Shown: positions 47,340 through 60,225 of the stretch, in pieces
Layout: every line of letters starts with the position of its first letter
How positions within the stretch are numbered: the stretch's first letter is position 1
Assembly: GCA_014529385.2 (NCBI GenBank)
Contig: CM043962.1
Coordinates: 124,290,470-124,354,469 of the forward strand
DNA from: Adiantum capillus-veneris
Lineage: Eukaryota; Streptophyta; Polypodiopsida; Polypodiales; Pteridaceae
Length of the DNA stretch: 64,000 bases
Reading direction: 5' to 3'
Program-made: the position numbers and the translations under genes
Notes under the pieces: generated by a model
The model's database searches: none
What the model saw: the letters and a program-made list of their open reading frames with translations, nothing else
Told to the model about the DNA's origin: nothing

Positions 47340-50300
47340 TAGTGTTCAAGGTTGAGAACTTGATCTAAACATGAAGAGACGACACCTAATCGCAAACATG
47401 CTTAAACTGATGGTGAGCAATTTCCAAGTAGAGCGATAAATGCTTACTAATTAGATCACTTGCACGTACGCACTCGCATATCCTTGAGAACCACATTACA
47501 CTTTGTAATGTGCATATCTCCTTGGACAAGTGACCGTACTAAAGTGTGTTTCCCCCACGGTATACAGCCAGTCGTTCTAGATGGCTAGTAAACGGGGATC
47601 ACAATATCGTACCATATTGCTGAGAATTCTACAATTGATTGTATAACCATCGTGGTTAACATGAAAAATCCACCAACACCCAAACCCAGCCATGATCTCA
47701 AATGGTGATTGGTAGAACAAAAAGTAAACTAATTGAGATACTGCACAGAGAGCGCAAAATACTTCATAAGAAACCGGTTTTTAGGAATATGCATGCCGTT
47801 TCAAATCAGCCTCTACTAAACATTAGGGCCCATAACACCTAGCGTGCATGCTTTTAGCAAAACAAATCTGAACCTGTATATCCATGGTGATCTTTGCCAA
47901 TACTTATGGCAAATGTGATGCACCTAGGACACATTAAAAAGTCTGAAAAGAAACTAACTACTTTCAGCTGCAATATTGTGTAAGCCTTGCTGAAATGTCT
48001 GAACCATAGTAGAAGGTGAAACATTCATCACTTCTAGGTACAAACAATGAAACCTTTGCATTTGGTATATGTATAAACAACCATCTGTAATGTTGTTTCA
48101 TTCTAAGTATCGGACAATTTCTGGCCACTGAAATTGCTCCTGATACGTCATGCTACAAATGGTCTAGAAAACTGATTGGACCAGCAGTTAGGGACTTTGT
48201 CGTGACACATATTTGAAATAGTGGGCGCCAGTGTCAGTCCCAGAGACTCATATCCTCCACATGTGGAATATGTCTCATGTAAGAATATCTAAAAAAGAAC
48301 ATTCTTTATGTACAAGATGTACTTGTGTCTAGAGGTAATTGCAAACACTCTACGATGGAAGTGAGAGGGACCCTCATTATCCTTGCTCCACACTAGCTAA
48401 ACCGAACTCCTTGAGTCCCTAGACCATGTTATATCCCATGTGACAACATGTACCAAATCGAATCCTACAAGTCGATTCATAACAGCATAATGTACATTGG
48501 ACACTACGACCCAAAAAACTTGTTTTGACATGCCCTTGGCATGGGTTCCGTTAGGCTCGACGTAGTCAAAATGTCTGGTAAGACACTTTGTAGAAACTAC
48601 TTGACTAACAGGTAGCCGTAACCAACATAGTTAACCATGTGCAGAATGATGAGAGTCAACTTGAAAAGTTGAATTGTTCTGCTACCGCGTGGTATATTGC
48701 AGAAGTATTTCCTTGAAAGTATCACGGGACTAGATGAAACTGGAATCCCCCATGACCATGTGATAATTTAGTAAGCACCCACGAGGTCGTACCCCAAAAC
48801 TAGGATGCCATAGACACTCGTAGTGCTATGGAGAGAGCAAGAAATCCACACAAGTGATATGCCTACTCGTATCAACAGCCATGCTGTCTTAATTGTTTGC
48901 TGACTCTAGACCCCATGGTACAAAATGTAAGAGTATCAAGAACTCAACTTGAGCGTCATTTGGTGCAAAAATGACAACCTAGGACTCAGTACTGTCAAGA
49001 ATCTTACTTGGCCAATAATGTCGATGTGTACTCCCCTGGGTAGATTTGTTTGATCTTGTAAACAATCACCCAAGAATTTCAGTAGTTAGGTCTTATCTTT
49101 GGCATGACAATGGCTCTTAGCCCATGTAGCTCATAGCCATGATGCAAATTAGTGTTCAATGGAAAAAATGATGAATACTATTTTGAGTAGCATCTTAGTC
49201 ACGTGTTAGCTGAGAGGTAGAGCACCTTGGCTCAGGCTGACTCACCAGCAAAACACGTGTCAAAGGTTTTGTAGCCGATTTGCATTATTCCCGTACAAGA
49301 GAGAGAACCCAAGCATGCTAGACTGAGGAGCTTTCCTTAAGGTGTCAGAGGGTGTATGCAAGTTGTGGGCTCTTACGCATCCTATGTCTAAGTTGTAGCC
49401 TATCGTATATGCAGTGTATAGTTTTCAAGGATGACGCTCTCAACGAGAGAGGTAACAAAAAACTCCTTTCGACCCACCTACCCTTTGAGGGCATGATTGT
49501 ATGAGCAGGACTCAGCCTCGGCGCTTTGCCCATAAAGTAAGTTCTAGAATTAGGTTCCTTCTATGATTGTTGTGTTTTGAAAGCAACCAATAATCATATT
49601 AAAATAACTTTTCCTATCCTTTAGCCCAACATTACTCTTTGTAATCTGCCTATCCCCTTGGATAACTGACAGTAATGAGATGTGTTCTCCCCTTCCGTGA
49701 GACAGAGTTGCCAGTGTGATATCGGAAAACTCAGCGGTTAGTCAGTGTAATTTATAGGGTAGCATTGTAGGACCTTGGTTACAGTGACGGGCTCTGATAT
49801 GCAAGCCAAAATCATAAGTGCTTTGCATAGTTTCTCCATAAGTGCCTTGCATAGTCGGTACCGGTAGGAATATTTGGGAGGTGATATCCCAATGTATGCC
49901 AGTGCCCCAGACTGCTGTGCCAATTACCTTGACATCCAGTAGGTAGTATCTTAGCACGAGTTAGACGCCTTGCTTCTCGTGTAGGTGTCCAAATTCTTTG
50001 CTTTGCATAACTGACAATCCTTTGCAATAAAAACAGATCTAACCCGATTTTCGTCAAGTATATCATATATACTCTCTTATGGCTTTCATGCCCGTCTGGT
50101 ATGTAGTGAAATAGCATGCAAGCATAGTGTCAAATTCCTTCCAAGTTGGTATGCTCATAGCATATGCCAAACGTGGAAAGTATCAATACAAAATTTGTCA
50201 CTTTTATCTAACTGACCATGTCAGAATTGCGTAAAGAAAGCATTATGTTTTAAGTCGTGATTGAATATGCTATACTAAGCCAGGTATTGTATCATATACA

Positions 50301-50390
50301 ACTAACCAAAAAGGGTTATCTGAAGGGAAGTAACTTCTAAAGAGCACGCACAAATTGATTGACTACTTAGACGCAAAATCCGTGGAAGAG
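47340..50390. other. Unassigned region interrupting the chromovirus
   Basis: No coding frame on either strand has a recognisable domain. Short stretches near 47500 and 49626 (CATTAC/TCTTTGTAAT, CCTTGGA) resemble each other, hinting at diverged repeats or LTRs. A tRNA-like A-box string near 49210 lacks a B box. The chromovirus pol end on the left and a gag remnant on the right suggest this is inserted DNA, but that is unproven. Confidence 0.35.
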
Positions 50391-50810
50391 CTAAGAATGC
50401 AGTACCTGGGGACAATGTTTCCGTTGATGTTGTCCCATACAATTGAAACATAACTTTTGCACTTTGGCTTTGCAAAAATAGATTGTGGAAAGTCTCCTCT
50501 TTGCCACCTGGCCGGAAACTGGTTGAATGTTTGCCATAGGTGTAGGCACGGTAGCCTGTGGAATGGACGACATGACCAGCTCTGTAAGGTTATCTACCTG
50601 TGTAGTAAGCAATTGGAAGTGAACAGCCAATTTGCAAAACTGTTCTTTAAATTTTTCGAAATTCATGTCATGTAACGCACTCTTTGTCATCGATGAGATT
50701 GCTAGTATCCTCCAAAAGATCAAGCACACTTTGAGGAGGAGGAGTAGATGCGGTGGAAGGAAGTTCAAAATAAAAAAAGGTGATTCTCAGAAAGTTCTGT
50801 ATCCATGATG
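50391..50810 (-). pseudogene. gag: Retroelement gag remnant with Cys/His knuckle
   Basis: On the minus strand from about 50803 a frame reads MDTELSENHLFYFELPSTAS and then LDLLEDTSNLIDDKECVT. After stops, the frame 50768-50391 ends in CFNCMGQHQRKHCPQ, a shortened C-x2-C-x3-H-x4-C knuckle. It lies on the same strand as the chromovirus integrase at 46.7-47.3 kb and could be its gag. Stops and shifts make it inactive. Confidence 0.45.
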
Positions 50811-52207
50811 ACTGTATGTATTGCGATCAAATAAGGAGAACTCTTGTAGCCGTATGAGATATCGGCGTTACCCAATAACTAGCCTTGATACTTAAGTTCG
50901 CAACTGATATACCTGATATTGGGAGCACTCGCAAAGCATAGTAGCCGTGCTAACTCCGCCGAAATCGATGGTAGTCCGCCGTATATGGAACTCCGAAAGC
51001 TCTTGATAGTTGAATCAACTATGCTTGACGATGCCGCCAAAAATTTATACTGCTTGAAATGCCGTTGATGACTGAATCCTCTCAAAGGAAGAAATTGCAA
51101 TAGATATTCTTTCGAAACTTCAAATCCGTCAAACTTTAACTTCGATCAACTTCTACAATTTCTGTAATTTAGACAGTTTTACCCTTGCCTATGCTTGTGG
51201 CAGATATTGAGTAGTTTCTATGGAAATTGAGTAGTTTCTATGGAAATCTAGAGATTGTAATGCTAAATCCAAAATTTTCATGTTTTTTGTATTTATCACT
51301 TCATCAGTGTCCCCAAGATTGCACTTGGTAAGAGATCTATTATTCTTTTGACATGATCCATCGCTCCTTTTGAATCCAAAGGCCAAAAGGGAATTAAGAA
51401 ACATGTTCATAATATTTGTATTGAGCATGACTATAGAAACTTTGCTAATAGGTGTAATGGACACGTCCGATGAACATTGACAATAGCGAAATTAAAAGAA
51501 CTATAGTGAGTATTTTTATGAGACTACTTTGAGAACACAGAGGGTGAACTTAATTAGCGGTAGCAACATAACCATTAGACTTAATTAAGTTGGCATGAAC
51601 AATACTTTTTCAAGAGAGAGAGTTAGAGAACTTGACAATAGTTGAGGATCGGATTAATGTGGAGCCAGTCCCCCCTCCAATAAGATTTTGTATTATAGAT
51701 TCTCCCATAAAGAGAGACTTGGTACAATACAATCTTTGTGTTCCTTAAGCCCTAGATGATGCTATGAAAATGGAAAGCTTCATGGATCACGAGCGTAACA
51801 TAGACTTTGTCAAAGCATTAACCATCCATGGCCTCAGTCCTAAGGCCTCAAACACCTTCGAATATTGAGAGAGCTAGCAAGGAATGAGGGTAGGGGAGAG
51901 GAGGAAGACTCATTTATAGGAGAACGCCTTATTAGAGAGTATGGGACTTTTGAAACATTTTGAGAATTTGAAATTAATACAGATCCCGTAAGTATGAGAA
52001 TTTTGTTAATTTGGATTTGACATTATACATAAAGTGCACTAAGATTATTGAAAAATACCTAGAGCTGGTCGCAAGCTATTGAATGGTTCATATTAGTTAA
52101 AGAGATGATTGTGAGAATTGTTGGTATAAGGGAGTTGATAAAAATGTTCTTTGGGTGGTGTTCCAAAACACCTTAGTTTGGTTTGTTGGAATCCCATGCC
52201 TTGTCCT
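50811..52207. other. Intergenic DNA with dispersed repeat copy 2
   Basis: A 20-base tandem duplication (ATTGAGTAGTTTCTATGGAA) lies at about 51207-51246. Bases 51468-51900 are the second copy of the repeat at 41268-41712. The remainder shows no gene on either strand. Confidence 0.5.
51468..51900 (+). repeat. Dispersed 0.44-kb repeat, copy 2
   Basis: It is the counterpart of 41268-41712, with the same order of shared blocks and several small indels. The copies are about 10 kb apart and lie in different local contexts, so this is a dispersed element and not part of one duplication. Confidence 0.75.
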
Positions 52208-54766
52208 TTACTCAAAAGAATCTTTCAGACTTTCTTTGGCCCTTGTAACAACCTTTGTAGGAATTTTGATTTTTTTGGGAATGCTCCTGCTTGGCCTCCA
52301 AGAGAAGACAATACTTTTTATCTCTTCCCATTGTTTAGGATCCTTCATATTACACATCCAATATTTCTCCCAACAATTTGAGTGAACATCCACATCCGCT
52401 GAATTTCGATGAGAATAAACTCGGGCCCAATATTGTATAAGAGTTTTCTTGAAGCTATTTGAACACTTTTCCATGTCTACGTCCCTTTGTGCAACTCAAA
52501 GCCATAGTGGATAAATTGATTCTGAAGGTTGAACAAGCACAAAGTCTTCCTGTTTAACATCCACCATTGGGTCAAATGCATCCTTCGGCTGTTTTGATGC
52601 AAGACCGCAATAATGGTTATCCAAGTCTTCTGTTCCCCAAAATTCATCTTCCTCGTTTCCTTCAGCACATATTGTTTCATCTTGTGTTCTTTGCCAAAAG
52701 TCCATAAATTTGGTTACATGAAGAATGTGTGGTGTTTGCAAAGCATGGACCATGTATTTCCAATAATCAACTACTGGGGCTATAAAGATTTTGTACCCAG
52801 AGTCTATTGTACCTTGTTTATATGAGTACCACTTTTCCCAATATTTTATGTAGTGTTTAATCCCCCCTACTACCTCTTGGTGCTCTTTTACATAATCAAA
52901 CATTGGTAGTAGCATTGGCACACCCTTTGGAAGTCTAGGCTTCCCATCATTCCCCTTTTTCCACAATTCAATGCCACCTTCTCTTGGAAGCCAATCCATT
53001 GAATTTGGATGCATCTTGTATTGCATGACATGAAACTCACTCTGCATATAGAACCTAAATTGAAGAGGTTTTGAGTGCCCCACAGGAGCTTCCTTTTAAT
53101 CACACGAGTGGTTCTCAATATGGAATTTAAAATTTGGCACATGGGTTAAAAGAAATGGAGTACGCTTTGTGCTCTCACATGATTGGAAATGTTCCATGAG
53201 ACGCGGAAATGTAAAAGTCATGCTTGTCCTTAGCTTCTCTGAAAACATACTAAACATTGCATCAATGTCTTCGTGTGTATGACCCACCATTAAAAAACCC
53301 AATTGGATCATCTTGAATGTCCCTTGTGCAACTAGCAATGACAAAAATGCAAATAGATAGCGATTTTTGTTTTCTGACCCACAATTATCCAATTGCAATA
53401 GTAAGTTATTGAGAAACTTTTTGAAGCCATAGACATCACCATGCCCTACATCTTCATTTTCACATCTTGATCCTTGTCTGATCCCTTGATGATGATCTAG
53501 TGCTTTCCTGGAATTTAGAGATTGAAGCACTATAGAAGAAGAACTCGGCATTCCATCTAGCTGAAGGTCACCCTTTTCATGACTATCCAATCTCTCTAGA
53601 TTTCTTAGGCATAGAGATATAGAGCCAATTGTGAAGTTTGGGTCATGTGGCCACAAATCAACTACAAAGTTACCATATCTTCCGTGTCCATGTCCATCAT
53701 GCCAACCAAAGAGAGTGGAAGCTGAGAAGACCTATCTTTTTTCTTTGACTTTGACCTTAGCCTTGGAATTGCAATCTTTGCATGGTCCATCTTGTCATGT
53801 ATGATGCACAAGTTTGTTTGTGGTTCCAACTAAGATTCCAAGCTCCAACCATAGTAAAAATTTCTACAGCTTTGCTGTTGTAGCACGTGAACTCAACACT
53901 TCCTTAAAAGCTCATTACGCTCTTGTAGACACTTTGTTGATACCATTTTTTCCTTTATTTCTGAGCAAATAGCGCATTTGAAAAACATGCTTGTTGTTGC
54001 AAGACTAACATGCTTGAACTCTTTGTTCCATATCAGATTAAATGAAGATATTGACACTTTCTTACTTCCAGCCTATTCCAAGGTTTTCTTCACTTCTGTC
54101 CATATCCCTATTTGTTTGTAGATGTCAAGGATGACTAATTGCGTTTCACGTGTTCCATCATGCATTGTGCGGATTTTATGTGGCATTTTCTCTTCATTCT
54201 TCTCAACAAAGGTCTCTAAGAATTTCTCTTCCCATCTTTGTGTGATCTCGACCCGCTCTTATTGTCCCTTTGTTTACATCCATTTCCCCCCTCACACCTT
54301 GCTCAAATTCAGCTATGTACCTATAAAAAGACGTTCTTGGTAGACCGTGCATATTGTACCATGCTTTTCCACATACAACCTCCCCATTAAGCACAAAGAT
54401 GTACTTCCTTGTGCCGACACCATTAACTCGGCAAGATGAATCAAGTGTGTTTTTACGTTCCTCCAATTGCAAACCCAAAAAATATTTTCGCAAGTTGAGA
54501 AACTCTTCTCTATTTGAGATTTGGCAACATTTATCTGGACAACAATCAGTGGTTGCAATTTGTGAGACATCTCCCACAGACATCTTGGCCTCTGAAGCTT
54601 TAAGAGCAAGAATCCTAGGCTTTCTATTAGCCATACAATAAGTTCTATTGAGTACAAAAAGTGACCTTGTTCCTGCAACAAAATTTGTAGCCGCATAATT
54701 CACATTGTCCATCTCCTTGCCTGTGTCTTCATCCACAAATTCTTTTCCCAACACTTTGGAAAGCAA
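52208..54766 (-). pseudogene. DUF7869-like transposon protein, decayed
   Basis: Read from 54766 down, the first part has CCPDKCCQISNREEFLNLRK, YIFVLNGEVVCGKAWYNMHG and an FYRYIAEFEQG segment, like the N-terminal part of this family. After a degraded stretch (54202-53657, with HDKMDHAKIAIPRL) come WPHDPNFTIGS, LDNCGSENKNRYLFAFLSLL and GFLMVGHTHEDIDAMFS. These are the hallmark D..., DN-x3-EN and GHTHEDID motifs. Frames 53656-53096, 53083-52496 and 52474-52208 are in one register separated by single stops (TAA, TGA). The end reads QWEEIKSIVFSWRP, as in relatives. The pattern of acidic residues suggests an RNase H-fold transposase, which is inference. Confidence 0.6.
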
Positions 54767-54804
54767 TGGTGACCGTCTTAAAAGGTAATCCTCTTAATAG
54801 GCCA

Positions 54805-55388
54805 TCATACTAAAGGAATGCAATCTAACCTGTCACTTGCACTCGTCCTTGTTCCTTCATTGTAAGCTTTATTCACAGCCACACCAAGACCTTCTTCTCC
54901 TAAAACCTCATAGTCAATCACTTCATATGGCAAAGATAGAAGTATACCCCCTATTGCAATGCAGTATTTCATCCCCTCTAACCAAATCAAGACAACACGC
55001 TCTTTCCAACTCTCTCGCAATTGATCTTTGTAGTTGACTTCCTCCATATGTTCTCCTTCAAGGGCCACATCCACTTCATCATGTGGCATACTAACCATGC
55101 CACATTCCCTTGTAAGCTTGACATTTTGTGTCTCCGATTTTATAAGCCCACCAACCATTTCACCGATTGTTGATGCATGAATTTTTGGAAAGGGCAAGCA
55201 AGCAAAAGAGTCATGGAAATTAACAATAGACACTGACAGCTTACCATCTCAAGTAATTCACCATGGCACAAAACACTAGGTGCCATTGAAAATAAACTCC
55301 CATTTGCAACCACCTTGTCTCCAATGAGGAGGTCTATAGGTCTCCACTTTAAAAGGATTTTGGAAAGACACCTGAAAAAAACATTCAA
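54805..55388 (-). pseudogene. Upstream ORFs of the decayed transposon gene
   Basis: Two overlapping minus frames read as one coding region after a shift: KVVANGSLFSMAPSVLCHGE, then VNFHDSFACLPFPKIHASTI and GEMVGGLI. The pattern VA-x-G ... HG ... V ... LP-x-P resembles the DUF8039-type C-terminal region found with plant CACTA-related proteins, but the match is from memory and weak. It lies just upstream of the DUF7869-like part on the same strand. Confidence 0.35.
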
Positions 55389-55394
55389 TGAAAG

Positions 55395-56279
55395 AGTAGT
55401 GTCAAGATTTGACCATGTAGCACAAATTTGAAGCTCATGTTGAGGATTATTAGAAATATTAAAGGACCATGTGAAAGCTATGGGTTTTCAATCATGGAAT
55501 GAATCACCCTCCACTTATATTACATGCTATCACTCATCTAATATGTACCCTCATAGTAGCCTCAAGATCTGACCACGTGGAAAAAACTTCAGGTCCATGC
55601 CAAAGAGTATTAGACACGTTAAAGGGCCATGTCGAGGGTATGGGTTCCTATTCATTCAATGGACTGGATCCCACTTTTATATACCTTATGTTTAGTCGGC
55701 TAATATCACTTCATATATACCTTCAGAGTAGACTCGCAAGTTGACCACACCACAAAAACTTTAGGCCTAGTATACCAAGGGTTATTAGACACATTTAAGA
55801 AATATCAAGGCTATGGGTTTGCATTATTCAATCTACCAAGCCCCACTTCTATCACATCCTATGTTTACGTGGCTAATATAACTTGGGGTGTACCATCATA
55901 GTGTGGCTTGAAGATTTGAACACGTGGCAAAAACTTGAGGTCCATGATAAGGATCATCATACACTTTCAAGGGCTATCTCAAGGCTATAGGTTTGAAGCT
56001 ATTCAATTTGTATGTTTACTCACTTAAGATAACATGGGTTGTACTAGTACATTCAAGAATTGACCACGTGGAAAAAGCTTGAGGTCCATGCCAAAGAGTA
56101 TTAGAGCAGAACCTACATCCCTCTATGTATAGTAAGCACATAATAGATATATGAAATTTATATACACACAAGAATGTAAATAGTCAGTAAATATTTATTG
56201 AGATGGACCCTCATAGTAGCCTCAAGATTTGACCACATGGAAAAAACTTGAAGTCCTCGCCAAAGTGTATTACACACGT
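55395..56279. repeat. Degenerate tandem array, unit ~140-175 bp
   Basis: The anchor GACCACGTGGAAAAAAC or variants occurs at 55411, 55571, 55743, 55918, 56062 and 56231, giving spacings of 160, 172, 175, 144 and 169. Each is followed by AGGTCCATG-like, then AAAG-x-GTATTA, then in several units GGCTATGGGTTT and TTCAAT. Three units contain CACGTGG, an E-box/G-box core. The array is cut at 56279 by the left arm of copy B. Confidence 0.85.
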
Positions 56280-57636
56280 TGGTACAACCAAAGTTGGTCC
56301 GAGCTGGAAAGTGGTCTATGGCAAGGGAGGGTTGCATGCAGGTGCAATCCAAAAGGCTAGGGCAGGTGCCAAAGTCCTGGGCAGCCAAAGGGAGAGAGAA
56401 TGTATGTCTGAAGCGGTTTTTTATGTTGAAAGAGCTAAAGAATGGTCTAATTGGGATGACAGATGAAGGTGCCCAAAATGCTGAGTCAATGCTCTAAAAT
56501 GTAGTGCTCGATGTTCTCTAGAAGCTGGTCTAGACGGCTCATCAAACGGAGCCCGAATGTGCAAGATACTGAAGTACAAAGTTAGAAGGTGTTGCAGATC
56601 CCCAACGGGCAGGGCAACTGGGGACAGGTGGCCCAAGATGATTTTAGTGGATACATGCATAGAGCCCAAATTATGGTTCATGTCTGTTTTCTCTGAAGGA
56701 GAATCAAAGCTCTGGTTAGCAAGTTATGATCAGTTGAAGATTTTCCGGGGGCTAGGTTTTAGCCTACTTGCCTGCATTGGAGGATGCACCATGTAGCATT
56801 TTCTAGGCCTCGACAGGGTTCAAGTATATAAAGCATGCCGCGTGGAGTAGCAGGAAGTGATGGTTTGTTGATCTGAGCCCAGAGCACCAAGTTAAATGGG
56901 AGCATTTGATAGTGAAAAGTTTGCAGATGATTTTCTCTGTTTTTTATGGCCTCGGATAGCGAGCTCAGAAGGATTAGACGGCGGCGAGGTTTACACAGCA
57001 AGGGACCAACAAAGTTGGGAATTGGCATAGCTTTGCGGCTTGGTGATTGGATCACCGGGTGCCAATTGGTAGGCAGGACAAGTAGGAGGGAAAGGTTAGG
57101 TTGTTATGGGAGTGTTTTCAAGATTTTGCAAAGGCCTTGGGGGATCAGGAGACCGATAGCTGCCACGTGTCAGAGGGTTTGTCCCATATGCGGCGGTTTG
57201 TCAGAAGGAAGGAGGTCGAGGGGTATTTAACCCAAAGTGTGAGCCCCCCATTCGGCATGAGAAGCGTGAGGGGGAGCTCCCTCTTGAGTGTAGCGGTGGC
57301 GGACCCCCAAGGGCGTTGCTCTGGTTGTGCGCAGTGGCGTGGTGGAGGAGATAGGCCTGTTTTGGCAGCATCCGGTGAGACGGGGCACCAATGGCGCATG
57401 TGTCCGCTTGCAGGAGGCTGGGGGTACAATAAGTGGCGTGTTAGGCGGTAGGGGTAGCATCCCGCGGCCCAGTTGGGCTCCAAAATTTTCGAGACAAGGA
57501 GTGCAATAGCGATATTGCTATTGCGTCCCTCTTCCATGAAAGGGTGCATCCCGTAAGGATCAAGGAAGGGCCGGAGCAGCCGGGTGTCCAAACCGGGGGC
57601 AAGTGCAAAAGGGGGTTCCCGCGGCTGTAGAGTGAG

Positions 57637-57839
<203 letters not shown>

Positions 57840-58268
57840 GAGGGCAGGCATGTGGACCAAGTGCAAGGGGCAAGGGGGGCATTTCAAGGCCGGCCAAACA
57901 GGTGTAAAATCCAGGAGGAGCTGACCGGGGCACTCAATCAAAGGGATAAAAAGGAGAGAGCAAGGGCAAGAAGAAAACGCGAGAGGCTGGCACCAAGAGG
58001 AAGTAGGAGGAGAGAGAAATAAAGAAAGAGAAGGCTGGAGGGAGTCGGACAATAAGAGGGTCAAAGCTAGGCCAAAGAGGCAGTATAAGCTAAGCTCCCC
58101 AGAAGGGGTAAAAAATGAGGGATAAAGCACCCCCCCCCCCCCGAGTGCAAAAAGAGAAAGAGAGAGTAGAGAAAAAAATTAAAGCGGTTTCCCCCTTGCT
58201 AAAGATGCCAAAATCAAGGTACCAGATATACCAATAAGAAGGCAATTTCCAAAATTGGAGGCCCCCCG

Positions 58269-58276
58269 TATAAAAG
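58269..58276 (+). promoter_or_regulatory. TATA box in left arm of copy B
   Basis: TATAAAAG follows a G/C-rich stretch and lies about 530 bases before the primer site and 560 before gag. It is conserved in inverse orientation in the right arms (17407-17414 and 26713-26720). It is the best promoter candidate for the gag-pol transcript. Confidence 0.6.
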
Positions 58277-58801
58277 TCAAATTTTAATCAAATTAGGGGC
58301 TTTTTTGGTGCCGTTTGAAGCCTGCAAAGTGGAGTTCTCTGACAAGCTAACCCCTTTGTAACTTTTTCTTGAAAATGGCCATAGTGATGGTAGTGAAAGC
58401 CTATGTACATGCCTTTTGAAATGCAATCAAGCCACTGTTGCCCCGTCTGGTTGTTGCTTCCCCTTCCCCCCTCCTCTTTCTCCTGCTTTCATGTTTCCCT
58501 TTGGTGTCGGCTATGTGGAAGTGTCTGCCCCCCGGTCCGACGGTGGTTTGTGTGAGAGAGTGAGATTGAGTGGATGTGTGTGAGTGTAAGGGTAGAAACA
58601 GACCGTGGCAGTAGGTGTGCGTTGTGTGGTGGATTTGTGGAGTGTGTGAGCAATAGAAATTGGGCAGGCAATGGTCTGCTAGTGTGAAGTGTGTTTTCAA
58701 GGTGTTTTTCGAGAGGATACGGGTGCGGTGGATACCCTGAGCTATAGAGACGCCCTTTTGTTTGTGCCGGGCGTGTTTCCCCATTCCCCCTCTCCATCTT
58801 C

Positions 58802-58815
58802 TGGTGCCCCCACGG
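58802..58815 (+). promoter_or_regulatory. Putative primer-binding site of copy B
   Basis: TGGTGCCCCCACGG lies 5 bases after the arm end, identical to 172-185 in copy A. Its retention in both copies supports the reading of the left arm as a 5' LTR. The matching tRNA was not identified. Confidence 0.5.
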
Positions 58816-58828
58816 AGGAGCACACTGA

Positions 58829-60066
58829 TTGCTCCTAGTTGATAAAAAAGAAGAATTTCTTTCGCATTGGGATGTCATGGCAGCAAGAAGTTATGGACCG
58901 ATTTTCACAGGCGAGGAACGCCCTGACGAGTGGATGCCAGATTTCGAGCTGTATATGCTATTGTTACGTATGCCGGACGAGGATAGCAAGTTGCAGACTT
59001 TTCATTTGGTGATGCGTTGTAAAGCTAAAGCATTGTATGAAGCATTGGAAGGCGAGCCGAGGCAAGCATGGCCGGCTCTACGGGGGAGGTTTCTTCACGT
59101 CTTTTGCAAGGAGGCATCCCCAGCCGAGATGGATGCGAAGCTGAAGGTGCTTAAGCAAGATTTGAGTCAAGAGTTCAATCTGTTTTTGGGTCATTTTGAA
59201 GAGTTTTGGGCAGAATTAGCGACAGCCATGCAATTCGCTAATGGAGACTACTTCAAGCTAGATAAGTTCATGGTGTGTTTGCATCCTAAGGTGAGAGAAA
59301 AAGTCAATTTCGAGAGTCCAAAGAGCTACAATGGTGCGGTAGCCATTGCACGGTTGAAGAGCAGAAAGATAAATAAATAAATAGAGCAGGGTGTGTCAAG
59401 CTATAAAACAATGGCCCATGTTCAACCGCAGAGTCTGAGGGAGGCTATGCACGAAGAAAATCATGGAAACCAAGGTGTAGCTATTCTGCCACAAAATTGG
59501 GTCCGCACGGTGCGAGTTTTGTTTGAGGAGATGCAGAAGTTGCGGCTCAGTCTGATGGATAGAGGACAGCCAAGAGGAGCAAGGGGCAGAGCAAGGACGC
59601 TACCATGTAGGTGTTACAATTGCAAAGAAGAGGGGGACTATGAACCCGATTGTCCTCAACCACAGAGGGAGAGAGAAGGTATCTACCTCTTGTTTGGTAG
59701 AGGTCGAGGTCAAGGTCGGTTCAATGGTCCAAGAGAGCAAGTGATGGAGAATCCTGTGCAGCCAGCTCCACCAAATGGAGGCGAGGTCCCAATAGTAGAT
59801 ATATCGGGGTGGATAAGGAGGATATGAAGATTTTGGCCAATAAGAGAGCAAGAGTTGAGAGGGAGACAGAGACTGAGCAAGAAACGAGAGCTCACAAAGG
59901 CAAAGAGAAGGTGTATGAAGGTAGAGAGATACTCGAGCCTAGCAAAAGAAGGAGGCGTCACAAAATCAAACAAGCGGATTTCCAATTAGGGCGTGGCTAT
60001 CCCGAGTACAATATGGTAAGTGATGTTCAAAATAAAAAGCAAACATTAATTTTGGTTAGCTGTTAG
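58829..60066 (+). pseudogene. gag: Tat-like gag, copy B
   Basis: This is the counterpart of 199-1428, about 97% alike by eye. It shares the TAA at 59378-59380 and the zinc knuckle with Asp in place of His (CYNCKEEGDYEPDC). It adds its own TGA near 59827 and a small insertion near 59870, so the tail continues in another frame (59809-60066). No ATG start is conserved. The protein would be truncated after about 183 residues without readthrough. Confidence 0.85.
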
Positions 60067-60225
60067 CTTTAAATCGAAAATTAAGGAGGCAGTGGTCCAC
60101 GAGTGTTAGCATCAGGCTACTGAGAGCTTAGGGGAATGTTCAAGCGGTGCAAAATATGGCTTTGAGGGTAGAATGATGTTCTTCCACGGGTGGATGCTGT
60201 TATAGAAAAGAGGATGCAGGTACAG

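Noticed and set aside
49200-49290. tRNA-like string (TTAGCTGAGAGGTAGAGC)
   Set aside because: There is an A-box look-alike but no B box, no T-arm and no acceptor stem.
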